Shown here piece by piece: positions 8,767 through 16,255 of a stretch of DNA of 64,000 bases (positions within the stretch are counted from its first letter, which is position 1; the number at the start of each line of letters is the position of its first letter). Under the pieces are notes generated by a model. The model was given only the letters and a program-made list of their open reading frames with translations. It was not told where the DNA came from and did no database searches. The stretch is from assembly GCF_003967355.1 (NCBI RefSeq), contig NZ_BIFH01000035.1:88311-152310 (forward strand), written 5' to 3'. A program made the position numbers and the translations under genes. The DNA is from Embleya hyalina. GTDB taxonomy: Bacteria > Actinomycetota > Actinomycetes > Streptomycetales > Streptomycetaceae.

Positions 8767-9044
8767 CCTTCATCCGTACCAACCCTGCCCGCCTGTACTC
8801 CATCGTGACTGCGGCTCTGCCGCTGGCCGTTTACTACGGCCTCGACCTGCCGATCGAGATCGTCATCCCCTTGGCGGCTGCGCTCTTGGGGCTGGGTGAG
8901 GTCGTCCAGCGCACCGAGGACCGCAAGACGACGGACGCACTGTACGCGCCGTCTCCCGAGCACGAGGTAATGCCGGTCATCGGCTACCTCGGCTTGGTGG
9001 ACGGCGACCAGGACGACGAGTCCACCGAGGCGAAGAACGCCTAA
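8763..9044 (+). CDS. Holin-like membrane protein
   Basis: A 93-residue protein whose ATG overlaps the endolysin stop (ATGA). It has two hydrophobic stretches at about residues 9-25 and 30-46 (YSIVTAALPLAVYYGL and IEIVIPLAAALLGLGE), followed by an acidic tail ending DGDQDDESTEAKNA. Size, topology and tight coupling to an endolysin without a signal peptide match actinophage holins, which form membrane pores that release the lysin. The sequence does not match a family I can name, so this is an inference from context. Confidence 0.6.
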   Translation: MTFIRTNPARLYSIVTAALPLAVYYGLDLPIEIVIPLAAALLGLGEVVQRTEDRKTTDALYAPSPEHEVMPVIGYLGLVDGDQDDESTEAKNA

Positions 9045-9049
9045 CGCAC

Positions 9050-9087
9050 AATGGCCCCGGCCGCCCAGAGGGCGGCCGGGGCCATTT
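9050..9087. terminator. Bidirectional terminator between converging phage units
   Basis: A perfect stem of 17 bp: ATGGCCCCGGCCGCCC at 9051-9066 pairs with the complementary arm ending at 9086, with the loop AGAG. It is flanked by A and T on both sides. It sits between the end of the plus-strand late genes (9044) and the end of the minus-strand early genes (9109), so it can stop transcription from both. Confidence 0.85.
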
Positions 9088-9108
9088 TCTCGTATTGCGG
9101 CGCGGCGG

Positions 9109-9339
9109 CTATTCGTCGACGGGTACGAAGTCCTTGCCCACGATCCACCCCACGAGCAGGCCCGACACGGCGTGGTAGACCGGACGCCTGTCCGACTCAG
9201 CCACGGTGGGTGCGGCCTGTTCCGGCACGGAGATCGAGAACGGCGTGAGCGTCTGTGGCCGGGTCGGCGCAACCGTCAAGGTTGGCTCAGGCTCCGAGGG
9301 TGGAGCCAGGAACGCCAACGTCGGCAGGCTCGGGTTCAT
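9109..9339 (-). CDS. Small hypothetical phage protein
   Basis: A 76-residue protein starting at ATG 9339 with GGAG upstream (CCAGGAGCACACC). It has a Pro/Thr-rich N-terminal half and a hydrophobic C-terminal stretch, YHAVSGLLVGWIVGKDFVPV, that could touch or cross a membrane. It is the last gene of the minus-strand operon and is separated from the gene before it by a terminator hairpin at 9426-9453, so it may have its own promoter in 9454-9591. I do not recognise the family. Confidence 0.45.
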   Translation of the reverse strand: MNPSLPTLAFLAPPSEPEPTLTVAPTRPQTLTPFSISVPEQAAPTVAESDRRPVYHAVSGLLVGWIVGKDFVPVDE

Positions 9340-9425
9340 GGGTGTGCTCCTGGGACGGTCGTGGGGTTCGACCCAGGATCGCATCTCACCCCGACAGTTG
9401 CCTTCCGTTTTCGGACATGACAAAA

Positions 9426-9453
9426 CCGCCCGGCACCGTGAGGTGCCGGGCGG
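9426..9453 (-). terminator. Rho-independent terminator, minus strand
   Basis: CCGCCCGGCACC and GGTGCCGGGCGG form a perfect 12-bp stem with a 4-nt loop, followed on the minus strand by TTTTG. It lies downstream of the Cys-rich gene that ends at 9592 and closes that transcription unit. Confidence 0.8.
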
Positions 9454-9591
9454 CAGGCGGAGCCGAGCTGCATCGGACATCCGCAATCTTCGTCGAATGG
9501 CGCTCTCCGAAGGCTGGTGCTCCACCAGTGTGCACAGTCCCCGGTCCGAAATCCAATCGCGGTCGGACAGAATGAAACAACTGAATCCTTG

Positions 9592-10176
9592 CTAGGGGCA
9601 GACGAGTTCGGCGAGCGGACGCAGAGCCACAAACTCGTCACCCCGGAGATATCCGATCAGCTCGCCCGTCTCGTAGTGGTGGACCTCCCCGGTCTCCCAG
9701 TCGACCGGGTGAGCGGTCGCACCGTAGGCATCACTCGACGCTTTGGAAAGGGGCACCTCCGCCTTCCCCGGGCCCGCGTCAACATGTGGCGGGCTCACAA
9801 CAGAGTGCTTCTCCACGAACGCCGCTGCCGCTCGTCGCCCCTGCGCCTGCCTACCGGTGACTGCCATTTCCGCAGCACGCTCAACCATCCACTCACGCGT
9901 GACCGACGAAACGGCGCCAGAAGCACCCTTCCCCGGCCTTCGGGTCAACGACCGAAGCTCTGCCCGAATGGCTGCATGCGCATCGGCCGCCTCGCAGTAG
10001 CCCCAGAGTCCTTCACCGACAGCAACGGTCGTCAGCCCAGAAATCTTGCTCTCCTTGGTTGGTTTGAACTCTCGACTGTCCATCAGGACGTTCAGACGCG
10101 GCGCGGAAATGCGCTCCGCGCAGACGTCGCAGTCACAGGGATGGCTCATGCACCAGCACGTGACCTCGTCGCACAA
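9592..10176 (-). CDS. Cys-rich hypothetical phage protein
   Basis: A 194-residue reading from TTG 10176, with an internal ATG at 10149 as an alternative start. The N-terminus carries clustered cysteines (CDEVTCWCMSHPCDCDVC) suggesting metal binding. The C-terminal part ends HPVDWETGEVHHYETGELIGYLRGDEFVALRPL. The same frame stays open upstream through a further CxxC stretch (LQCLACRAAW, then a Cys 18 residues later) to a CTG at 10380 that overlaps the stop of the upstream gene as CTGA, so the true protein may be about 68 residues longer. No family is recognised. DNA- or RNA-binding is possible but unproven. Confidence 0.55.
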   Translation of the reverse strand: MCDEVTCWCMSHPCDCDVCAERISAPRLNVLMDSREFKPTKESKISGLTTVAVGEGLWGYCEAADAHAAIRAELRSLTRRPGKGASGAVSSVTREWMVERAAEMAVTGRQAQGRRAAAAFVEKHSVVSPPHVDAGPGKAEVPLSKASSDAYGATAHPVDWETGEVHHYETGELIGYLRGDEFVALRPLAELVCP

Positions 10177-10376
10177 CCGGTCGGGCCCATGCCCGTCACC
10201 ACGGTGGTACCAGGTGGGGTAGACGACGTGTTGTCGGTCGTACGGGTGTCCGTGCGGAAGCGGGTAGCCCAGGCACGGTTGCGTTGACCGTGTCGCAGAA
10301 TCCTCGTTGGCCCAGGCTGCTCGGCATGCGAGGCACTGAAGCCGGCCCTCGGGCCGCAGTCTCAGCCGATGCTGGC

Positions 10377-11768
10377 TCAGAGCAGCGCCCGCAGAGGGTT
10401 GGTCGATGCCTGGCGTGCAGCATGCGGCTTGGGAACCCGGGCCTGCGTGGTCGAACCGGCCGACGGCCGATCCGGTGCTACTCGAACCACCCGGAGCGGC
10501 GGGGAAGTTGAAGGCGGCTCTGTCACGGGCTCGTTGCCCTCCTGCCTCTCATCGCGACTCACGAACCGGTACACCGTCGGGCGGTTGCCCAGCCCGCTTG
10601 CGCTTTGGCCCCTGACCATCTCGACGTCAGACATCGACGCGACCGCCTCTTTGATCTCATCAGCCGTCGCTCGATGCATCAGGCCGCGCGTCATCAGCTT
10701 TCCCGTGGCTTCGCCGCCGTTGCGTTGGATCACCCCCCGAATCAGCTCGGGCAACGTCTTGGGGACAACGCTCGTCGCCTTCGTCGCGGAAGCATCTGTA
10801 ACCAGCTTCTCGACGGAAGCACCGGCGTACTCAATGAAGGCCATGGCCGCTTCGAGGCATTCCACATCAATGAACGAGCGGCGAGCGCTGGCACTGAGAA
10901 CGGTCGCGACGCGTTGAACCTGCTCCGAGGCACGAGCCACGAACGCGCCGATGTGGTCGGGCATGGCCCGGACCTTCGCCCGATGCTCGACCCGGAACGC
11001 GTCGAAGCGCTCGGACGCCTCCCTGTCGAAGACGATTCTTCGTGGCCTGGAAGTCGCCCATGTGTAGGCGTCCGTCAGATCTCGCGACTCAGTGATCTCG
11101 GGTACGTGGCTCTCAGGGAGGACAACATCACTTTCGACGGAGATGAAGAGGTAGCGGTTGTAGGACCCGCCGAGTGCATCCCGCACCTTGATGTACGCCG
11201 CGAACTCGCCGGGGGTGATGTGAGCGTGCAGACCCAAAAGGGGGCGGGCAACAATCTGCTCGTTGTCCTTGCCGTCCTTCCCCTTCGCGCGGTTGGCGAT
11301 CCTCTGTCCGTCCCACGCGGTCCGAAGGTGAGGCCCGAACGTCGGGCACGTGGCACTGCGGCGAAGAACTGTGGGCCACTCTTGCTCGACCAGGAGGGCG
11401 CGGCCGTCCACTCCTCCCTCTGTGCCCCTGGTGGCCACCTCCAAGCCATGGAGAAGGTCTACAAGCGACGGCCCCGACGTGATACCTGAGTACGTACGGG
11501 CCGAGAGGAACCCGCTGATCGAAGGGCCCACGGCCGCTCGTGCGGTGGACAAGGCGTAACCCTTGTTGCCGTCAGCTGTACGACCAGCCAGAACCGTCCA
11601 GACGCCGACGGGTCGCGCTTTGCCCGTTCGTATGTGCCCGTTCAAGGCCGACGAGAACAAAGTCAAGGCCGCCGCGTACACCCCTACTGGGTCCGCCTCG
11701 GTGTGGGGCAGGGCCCGCTCGACTGCTTCGCCGAGCGGGCCATACTGCATGGCATCGATCGAGGTCAC
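10377..11768 (-). CDS. DUF3987-like phage replication (primase/helicase-associated) protein
   Basis: A 463-residue protein starting at ATG 11768, which overlaps the stop of the upstream gene (ATGA). The motif VLAGRTADGNKGYALS near residues 59-74 corresponds to the variant P-loop region of DUF3987-type proteins, which in actinobacteria and their phages and plasmids read like TSKGRKGTSW. Later are LLGLHAHITPGEFAAY and a C-terminal helix-turn-helix-like stretch (ELIRGVIQRNGGEATGKLMTRGLM). DUF3987 proteins are associated with replication helicase/primase functions. No separate polymerase or helicase gene is visible nearby. Biochemical activity is not shown. Confidence 0.6.
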   Translation of the reverse strand: MTSIDAMQYGPLGEAVERALPHTEADPVGVYAAALTLFSSALNGHIRTGKARPVGVWTVLAGRTADGNKGYALSTARAAVGPSISGFLSARTYSGITSGPSLVDLLHGLEVATRGTEGGVDGRALLVEQEWPTVLRRSATCPTFGPHLRTAWDGQRIANRAKGKDGKDNEQIVARPLLGLHAHITPGEFAAYIKVRDALGGSYNRYLFISVESDVVLPESHVPEITESRDLTDAYTWATSRPRRIVFDREASERFDAFRVEHRAKVRAMPDHIGAFVARASEQVQRVATVLSASARRSFIDVECLEAAMAFIEYAGASVEKLVTDASATKATSVVPKTLPELIRGVIQRNGGEATGKLMTRGLMHRATADEIKEAVASMSDVEMVRGQSASGLGNRPTVYRFVSRDERQEGNEPVTEPPSTSPPLRVVRVAPDRPSAGSTTQARVPKPHAARQASTNPLRALL

Positions 11769-12292
11769 GCGGCCCGGTCCTCCTGCGCCTCGACGATTCC
11801 GTGAAACCGAATGCTGTCGATGTCTTGCTCATCCACGGTGCCGTCGGGATCCTCGTTCCACACGGCTTCCATAAGTCCGATTTCTTCGTGCTCAAGCAGG
11901 TACTCACGCACGCTTGCGGCACTGCGCGCGACGTTCGCGGGAACCTCCATCGTCACTGTGGCCTCGTACGAGACGGACTCGGTAACTTCCACCGTCACGG
12001 AGACATGGACGGTTTTGCCTTCGTCGACCAACGCCTGTTCGGCGGCCACCTGAAGAACCATCAGATCCGCTGCCTTCTTGTGGACGGGGACCAGTTCCCG
12101 CACGTCCGTGACGGTTCGCTCCAAGAACAGGCGGGTCAGGTCAACGTCGCCCGCAGTGGGGTCAAGCCGATCCCGGAGCATCTTGGCCACGACGGTGCAG
12201 GCGTCGTACTCATTCGATGCGCGGGCCCGCAGTTCGAACGTGTCGGCGGCGGACGCTCCGCCCCAATAGCCGGTGACCAGGTAATCACGCAT
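11765..12292 (-). CDS. Hypothetical acidic phage protein
   Basis: A 175-residue protein starting at ATG 12292 with AGGAG 5 nt upstream. The sequence begins MRDYLVTGYWGGASAADTFELRARASNEYDACTVVAKML and is rich in Val, Thr and Glu in the middle (HVSVTVEVTESVSYEATVTMEV). It ends DSIRFHGIVEAQEDRAA. The TGA overlaps the ATG of the DUF3987-like gene, so the two are translated together and may work in the same replication step. No motif that would name a function is visible. Confidence 0.5.
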   Translation of the reverse strand: MRDYLVTGYWGGASAADTFELRARASNEYDACTVVAKMLRDRLDPTAGDVDLTRLFLERTVTDVRELVPVHKKAADLMVLQVAAEQALVDEGKTVHVSVTVEVTESVSYEATVTMEVPANVARSAASVREYLLEHEEIGLMEAVWNEDPDGTVDEQDIDSIRFHGIVEAQEDRAA

Positions 12293-12306
12293 GCTGTCTC
12301 CTATAA

Positions 12307-12567
12307 TCAGTTGGTGGGTTCGAGGGGGCTGCTGGCGCCCCATTGGGCGTTGAAGGAAGCGGCAATCTGGGTCATGGTCGAGACCACCGACCGGTCGAGG
12401 ACGCAGTTCTGGCAATCAGCGCACGTCACCTCGATGTCCTCCGTATCGATGCGGAGAAACCTTGGGGGCCCGTGCTCTCCGCTCGCGTCCCAGCGGAGAC
12501 ACAGAGGTGGATTGATTTCGAAGTCGGTACTTCCACAATGCGGACACAGCGCGTCGTCACGGTTCAT
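12307..12567 (-). CDS. Small zinc-ribbon phage protein
   Basis: An 86-residue protein with two Cys pairs, CPHCGS at residues 8-13 and CADCQNC around 49-55, the layout of a zinc ribbon. The remainder, TMTQIAASFNAQWGASSP, gives no further clue. Its ATG overlaps the TGA of the upstream zinc-finger/BRCT gene (ATGA), so both are expressed together. It could be a nucleic-acid-binding or regulatory adaptor, but this is only suggested by the metal-binding motif. Confidence 0.55.
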   Translation of the reverse strand: MNRDDALCPHCGSTDFEINPPLCLRWDASGEHGPPRFLRIDTEDIEVTCADCQNCVLDRSVVSTMTQIAASFNAQWGASSPLEPTN

Positions 12568-13109
12568 GCAGACTCCTTCAATCGAGTGGACTTCCTTTTC
12601 AGGGAGGGGAGTTCATCTCCCTCGGGCAGTCGACCAGCCGAGATCGCGCGGGCGAATGCACCCGGTGTGGCAGCGTCAAAGCAGCCCGTGGCCGCCTTGC
12701 GCGCTGCTCGCACAAGGGCTGCCGACGGGTCGTCGCCACATACGATCAGCGACGTATCGGGGCCGATCTCATCGACGACGACGTAACCCCTGCTTCTGAC
12801 CGCGTCGGCCGCATCGTGAGGGTGGTAGCCGGGGATACTGCCGGTGATGACGACGGTGGGTGCCGGCCCCGTGGGGTGGCCCGACTTTTCGTCGTCCTCC
12901 TGGACATCCGGCCCAGGTTCGTCCTCGTCGGCTTCGGGCTCGGTTGGCATCTCGAATAGGTCCCGAAACCAGCCGGCGAATCGGTTCGCGTGTTCGCCGC
13001 ACAGGTCCCAGGCATCCGTCCCGAGACGAAGTTCGTCGGACGCCGGTACCTCTTCTCCCTTCGCCGCGCATGCATCGCACTGGACTACTTCGATCACTCG
13101 TCGTGCCAC
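12564..13109 (-). CDS. Zinc-finger plus BRCT-like domain protein
   Basis: A 181-residue protein from GTG 13109 (AAAGGGGA 4 nt upstream). Residues 1-55 (VARRVIEVVQCDACAAKG, then WDLCGEHANRF) contain C-x2-C and C-x2-H pairs, a small zinc-binding module of a kind found in actinobacterial nucleoid-type and phage proteins. An acidic linker follows (EPEADEDEPGPDVQEDDE). Residues ~88-160 read PTVVITGSIPGYHPHDAADAVRSRGY and a later DTSLIVCGDDPSAALVRAARKA, matching the BRCT pattern seen at the C-terminus of bacterial DNA ligases. DNA-end or phosphopeptide binding is likely for BRCT domains; the role in this phage is unknown. Confidence 0.6.
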   Translation of the reverse strand: MARRVIEVVQCDACAAKGEEVPASDELRLGTDAWDLCGEHANRFAGWFRDLFEMPTEPEADEDEPGPDVQEDDEKSGHPTGPAPTVVITGSIPGYHPHDAADAVRSRGYVVVDEIGPDTSLIVCGDDPSAALVRAARKAATGCFDAATPGAFARAISAGRLPEGDELPSLKRKSTRLKESA

Positions 13110-13140
13110 GAGTCCCCTTTCGGTCCGGGCGGACATCACC

Positions 13141-13165
13141 AGGGGGCGACGTCTCGCCGCCCCCT
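13141..13165 (-). terminator. Intergenic hairpin, possible terminator/attenuator
   Basis: AGGGGGCG at 13141-13148 pairs with CGCCCCCT at 13158-13165 across a 9-nt loop. It lies between the stop of the 76-aa gene (13188) and the start of the zinc-finger/BRCT gene (13109). There is no T-run, so partial termination or mRNA protection are both possible. Confidence 0.45.
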
Positions 13166-13187
13166 GATGAACCCCAACCGGCTTTCA

Positions 13188-13418
13188 CTACTGGACAGGC
13201 ACCGGGCCTGTGTCGCTGACGTCGACGTCGTCTAGCTCGATGTCCTCACCCGCCAGAGAAAGGGCGGTCCACACCGCGACCCGGACCATGCCCTCAGTCC
13301 AATCCGGCGGTGCTTCCAGCTCGATGACATGCATTTCGAACTGGCCCAGACTGGGTGCGGTGCACAGCCACAGACGCGGCGTCAGCTCGGGCGTCGCGTT
13401 CCCTTCGTCAGGCGGCAT
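13188..13418 (-). CDS. Small hypothetical phage protein
   Basis: A 76-residue acidic protein: MPPDEGNATPELTPRLWLCTA at the start, then FEMHVIELEAPPDWTEGMVRVAVWTALSLAGEDIELDDVDV. Its start lies inside the end of the upstream gene (11-nt overlap), consistent with coupled translation. It carries a single Cys and no known motif. The composition suggests a soluble acidic protein. I do not recognise it. Confidence 0.45.
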   Translation of the reverse strand: MPPDEGNATPELTPRLWLCTAPSLGQFEMHVIELEAPPDWTEGMVRVAVWTALSLAGEDIELDDVDVSDTGPVPVQ

Positions 13419-13710
13419 CGGACGCCGTCACCCCCGCCCTATGCCTGCGTAGTGCGTCCTGGTAGATGGCCCCGACCGCTTGGACGAGCCCGCAGTGAGC
13501 ACTCGTTCGTTCGTCTGCTGGGTAGAGCGTCGATCGGTCGTAGGCATCCACGTAGATGCGAGACAAAGCCACGTGCCGACCCGCCGGGCTGTCGATCACG
13601 GCGGCCTTCTCGGCGGAGGCTTGAAGGTCGGACAGGTCATCCCAATACAGAGACACCTGATCCCATTCGATCGAATCCAAGGATTCGATGTAGCGCTTCA
13701 TTTGCGACAA
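13408..13710 (-). CDS. Small hypothetical phage protein
   Basis: A 100-residue protein. I use TTG 13710 because GGAG lies about 8 nt upstream; an in-frame ATG at 13701 has no clear ribosome site. Sequence landmarks are MKRYIESLDSIEWDQVSLYWDDLSDLQASAEKAAVIDSPAGRHVALSRIYVDAYDR, largely helical and charged. It overlaps the following gene by 11 nt. No family is recognised. Confidence 0.4.
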   Translation of the reverse strand: MSQMKRYIESLDSIEWDQVSLYWDDLSDLQASAEKAAVIDSPAGRHVALSRIYVDAYDRSTLYPADERTSAHCGLVQAVGAIYQDALRRHRAGVTASDAA

Positions 13711-13750
13711 GTAGGCGCTCCAAGGTTTAGACGGTTTATGGTCAACGTGC

Positions 13751-14116
13751 TCACTCGTTCCCGGGACAACTATCGTGGGGCTCGGCGCATGCGTGGATTC
13801 CGAGAACCGAGATTCCTCCGGGCTGGAGCGCGAGCAGTGCTACGGCGCTCATCAAGGCCACGCGGCTTTCACGCCGCTTCTCGGTCTGCTTGCCGCCGTA
13901 CTGGAGGATGTCTCCGTAGTGGGCAATCAAATCCAGAGCCATCACCCGTATTGCCTCGCGCTCTCCTTCGCTGGCAGAGCGCAACTCGTAAATGCGCCAT
14001 GGGACGAAGCCCAACAGGAAATCGACGAGGTTGTCACGGAAGGGGTCACTGCGGAGCGGGACCGGTGTGGTCTCGTGGGGGACGGCTCTTCCCAGCGGAC
14101 CATAGGATTCAGTCAT
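13751..14116 (-). CDS. Small hypothetical phage protein
   Basis: A 121-residue protein from ATG 14116 with GGAGGAG immediately upstream. The middle is helical (DNLVDFLLGFVPWRIYELRSASEGEREAIRVMALDLIAHYGDILQYGGKQTEKRRESRVALMSAVALLAL), with an amphipathic or weakly hydrophobic character. The end carries a His and two Cys (IHACAEPHDSCPGNE). It overlaps the upstream gene by 8 nt. The function is unknown. Confidence 0.45.
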   Translation of the reverse strand: MTESYGPLGRAVPHETTPVPLRSDPFRDNLVDFLLGFVPWRIYELRSASEGEREAIRVMALDLIAHYGDILQYGGKQTEKRRESRVALMSAVALLALQPGGISVLGIHACAEPHDSCPGNE

Positions 14117-14549
14117 TACTCCTCCGCTCCCAACGCTCCGCCGACCCCTGGTGCGGACACTGGCCGTTGGGGACCCCGAGATGGTAAAGATCCGCGTCGC
14201 ACTCACAAGGGTCCGTGGCTACGCGTTCTTCCCACATTCGGTAGCACACACCGACTCGGCGCCAATCGAATCCCCACCACGTTTCGTAGCGGCCGAGATG
14301 ATTCAAGAATTCTTCGGTCTCGACTTCGACGAGGGCCGCGCGTTCGAAGCGCACTCGATCGATTTCTCGCTTCGGAACGTCGTCCCTGTAATCCGCAGCC
14401 AACAGACTTCGGGTGAGCTGCGACACTACGAACGGCAGGACCGCGCTTTGCGAACGCTGCTCGTTCAGAAGGACGGGATGTCCGACCTTAGTGGTGTCCT
14501 TGAGCATTACGTTGAACCCGAACTCAGGCAGAAATCTGATATCTCCCAC
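14109..14549 (-). CDS. Hypothetical phage protein
   Basis: A 146-residue reading from GTG 14549, with GAAGGT 5 nt upstream; an ATG at 14507 is the alternative. Landmarks are VGDIRFLPEFGFNVMLKDTT, SQLTRSLLAADYRDDVPKREIDRVRF and a Cys/Trp-rich end (ETWWGFDWRRVGVCYRMWEERVATDPCECDADLYHLGVPNGQCPHQ) that could bind a metal. It follows a hairpin at 14596-14621, so it probably begins a sub-operon. I do not recognise a family. Confidence 0.45.
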   Translation of the reverse strand: MGDIRFLPEFGFNVMLKDTTKVGHPVLLNEQRSQSAVLPFVVSQLTRSLLAADYRDDVPKREIDRVRFERAALVEVETEEFLNHLGRYETWWGFDWRRVGVCYRMWEERVATDPCECDADLYHLGVPNGQCPHQGSAERWERRSND

Positions 14550-14595
14550 ATTGCACCTTCGGCTTGTGGCTCCCTCTTGACGGGCGCCCATCAGA

Positions 14596-14621
14596 CGGGC
14601 CCGGCCCAATTGCCGGGCCCG
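14596..14621 (-). terminator. Intergenic hairpin between early sub-operons
   Basis: CGGGCCCGGC at 14596-14605 pairs perfectly with GCCGGGCCCG at 14612-14621, with the loop CCAATT. It lies just after the stop of the 95-aa gene ending at 14637 (minus strand) and before the start at 14549. No long T-run follows, so it may be an attenuator rather than a full terminator. Confidence 0.55.
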
Positions 14622-14636
14622 CATGAAAGGGGTCCG

Positions 14637-14924
14637 CTAGTGCTTTGCGTCCAGCGACGCCACGTAGCGTTTCGAATCCCATCGGTTCAACGTCAAGACC
14701 TCTTCGTGACACTCCATACGGGTGCTGGATCCGTCGCGGAACCTGATGTCCATGTGTTGGATCGGAAGGCCGTTGGAATGGAGCGTGAAAGCCATCGACC
14801 AGCGATACAGCGAGACGATTACGCGCCGCTGTGACCCCTCGGTGAGGACATCTCCGACCTTCAAACGGCGGACCAGGCGATAGACGGGAGAGTGTTCGCC
14901 GTTGGCGTCACGCCATTTCGACAT
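14637..14924 (-). CDS. Small hypothetical phage protein
   Basis: A 95-residue protein from ATG 14924 (a GTG at 14930 is also in frame). It starts within the end of the upstream gene (17-nt overlap). It contains VYRLVRRLKVGDVLTEGSQRRVIVSLYRWSMAFTLHSNGLPIQHMDIRF, which looks like a small beta-rich domain with an SH3-like flavour. The end is WDSKRYVASLDAKH. No function can be named. Confidence 0.4.
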   Translation of the reverse strand: MSKWRDANGEHSPVYRLVRRLKVGDVLTEGSQRRVIVSLYRWSMAFTLHSNGLPIQHMDIRFRDGSSTRMECHEEVLTLNRWDSKRYVASLDAKH

Positions 14925-15159
14925 CGACACCGTTGCCGGTCCCCCATTCCTCCACCTTGATCACGTAGATGCGGACCGATCTACCTTCGGGGGAGACGCC
15001 CGGTATTCCCGTGGACCCATAGCGGTTGACTTCCCGGCGGCACTCGGAGCACCGATTTTCGGTCCACGCGGTACCTTCGGATTCGAAGGTGATTGAGCAC
15101 TCGGGCCCCCACAAGCAACCCCTTGCGGCACAACCACCAGAGCGACGCGGTTTCGCCAT
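14908..15159 (-). CDS. Small Cys-rich phage protein, zinc-binding candidate
   Basis: An 83-residue protein from ATG 15159, preceded by GAGGCAGGA. Cysteines occur as CAARGC, EC and CSEC (CAARGCLWGPECSITF and NRCSECRREVNRYG), a spacing compatible with one or two zinc sites. The C-terminal part SVRIYVIKVEEWGTGNGVDVEMA is beta-rich. Its stop overlaps the next start, indicating coupling. A nucleic-acid-binding role is possible but not shown. Confidence 0.45.
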   Translation of the reverse strand: MAKPRRSGGCAARGCLWGPECSITFESEGTAWTENRCSECRREVNRYGSTGIPGVSPEGRSVRIYVIKVEEWGTGNGVDVEMA

Positions 15160-15166
15160 TCCTGCC

Positions 15167-15373
15167 TCAGTTCCTCTCGTCAATGATGTCGGTGGGGTTC
15201 GCGAAGTCGTCCTGCCGATCGCGGGCTCCATAGAAGAAACCCACGTATTCCGCCCCCCACCACCCGACGCGTTCCCGCGCGAGATCCCTTGTGTTCGCCC
15301 ACGATTCGCTTTGGACGATCACCACCATCCACGAATAGTCACCGCGCTGCCCGATCCCGGTGATTGTTTTCAC
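15167..15373 (-). CDS. Small hypothetical phage protein
   Basis: A 68-residue protein from GTG 15373, which overlaps the stop of the upstream gene (GTGA). GAGGAAGA lies just before it. It reads VKTITGIGQRGDYSWMVVIVQSESWANTRDLARERVGWWGAEYVGFFYGARDRQDDFANPTDIIDERN, rich in aromatic residues and with no Cys. The small soluble alpha/beta appearance gives no family. Confidence 0.4.
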   Translation of the reverse strand: MKTITGIGQRGDYSWMVVIVQSESWANTRDLARERVGWWGAEYVGFFYGARDRQDDFANPTDIIDERN

Positions 15374-15642
15374 GCGTCTTCCTCTTCGTCTGCCCGCTCG
15401 TACTGGTAGTGCTGGAGACCCCGGTTGTTGCACTCCTCGAATTCGAGGCCCAAGGAGTCGCAGGCGTGGCGCAAGTCGCACAGGAAGTCGGCAACGACAA
15501 CTTGAGCCGCGTCCCGTTCGTCATCGCTCCCGGTATAGATCATCCAATCGGGGCAATCCTGTCCCGTCAGTCCTGTGAAGAATTCGAGCGCTTCCTTTGC
15601 CCACTCGGCCCTATCGGCATTTGTGAGAATGTAGGCAGGCAT
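15370..15642 (-). CDS. Small hypothetical acidic phage protein
   Basis: A 90-residue protein from ATG 15642 with GGAGG 3 nt upstream. Sequence landmarks are ILTNADRAEWAKEALEFFTGLTGQDCPDWMIYTGSDDERDAAQVVVADFLCDLRHACDSLGLEFEECNNRG and an acidic tail (RADEEEDA). It contains four Cys and many acidic residues. It is translationally coupled to the gene after it by GTGA. A DNA-mimic role would fit its charge and its place next to ArdA, but this is speculation. Confidence 0.45.
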   Translation of the reverse strand: MPAYILTNADRAEWAKEALEFFTGLTGQDCPDWMIYTGSDDERDAAQVVVADFLCDLRHACDSLGLEFEECNNRGLQHYQYERADEEEDA

Positions 15643-15679
15643 AATCCTCCTGTTAACGTGTGATGTCAGGTCCGGCGGA

Positions 15680-15720
15680 CCATGGACAGGGCCGGTACGA
15701 GACCGGCCCGACCAAAGCAC
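15680..15720 (-). repeat. 41-nt intergenic stem-loop element, copy 1
   Basis: Identical over 41 nt to 17296-17336. On the minus strand it contains GGGCCGGT-CTCGT-ACCGGCCC, an 8-bp perfect stem, preceded by GTGCTTTGGTC. It begins 7 nt after the stop of the ArdA gene and lies upstream of the 90-aa gene. It looks like a transcription terminator or processing signal duplicated within the operon. Confidence 0.7.
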
Positions 15721-15727
15721 TCGGGGC

Positions 15728-16255
15728 CTAGTTGTCAGCGAAGATGTGAACACCGTCGGGTGCTTGGACCACGTCGTATGCGTTCTCAAGATCTCTGGCG
15801 TACGACTCGTAATCGAAGTACTCCGTTATGAAGTCCGGATACTCAGAGAGCATGGCGTCTGCATAGGAGTCCGAGAATTCTCGGAACGAGTCGTGAGTGC
15901 CTACGTAGCGATCCTTGATGTGCCGCTCCAATTCATTGAGAGCGCACGTGTTCTCGCCCAGGAAGTGAGCCAACACGGCCGATCCGCAGGTTTCGATTAG
16001 GCGCGAATAAATGACGAGGTCCCCAATTGGGGTGTACTCGCCAATCGCTATCGGATCGAACCCCTCAGAGTCATGAATTGCCCATTCTTCGGCCGCTTCA
16101 CCGTATTTCCGGGCCGTGGGGGATGCTTTGAGCATTGCCTCAATTTCATCCCAAATCCCGGATTCGGTATTATCCGCTACATCGATCCACGCCCCGTGAA
16201 GAATCTCATGGTTGTAGTCGCTGAGACTGGCTACGTAAATACGCTCGGTACTCAT
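15728..16255 (-). CDS. ardA: ArdA-like antirestriction protein
   Basis: A 175-residue protein starting at ATG 16255, which overlaps the upstream stop (ATGA). The N-terminus RIYVASLSDYNHEILHGAWIDV matches the ArdA signature (YVA-L--YN---LHG-WID). The end has FSDSYADAMLSEYPDFITEYFDYESYARDL, another conserved ArdA stretch. The protein is very acidic. ArdA proteins mimic bent DNA and block type I restriction enzymes, protecting incoming phage or conjugative DNA. Length is normal for the family (about 165-180). Its place in a phage early operon fits expression on entry. Confidence 0.9.
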   Translation of the reverse strand: MSTERIYVASLSDYNHEILHGAWIDVADNTESGIWDEIEAMLKASPTARKYGEAAEEWAIHDSEGFDPIAIGEYTPIGDLVIYSRLIETCGSAVLAHFLGENTCALNELERHIKDRYVGTHDSFREFSDSYADAMLSEYPDFITEYFDYESYARDLENAYDVVQAPDGVHIFADN

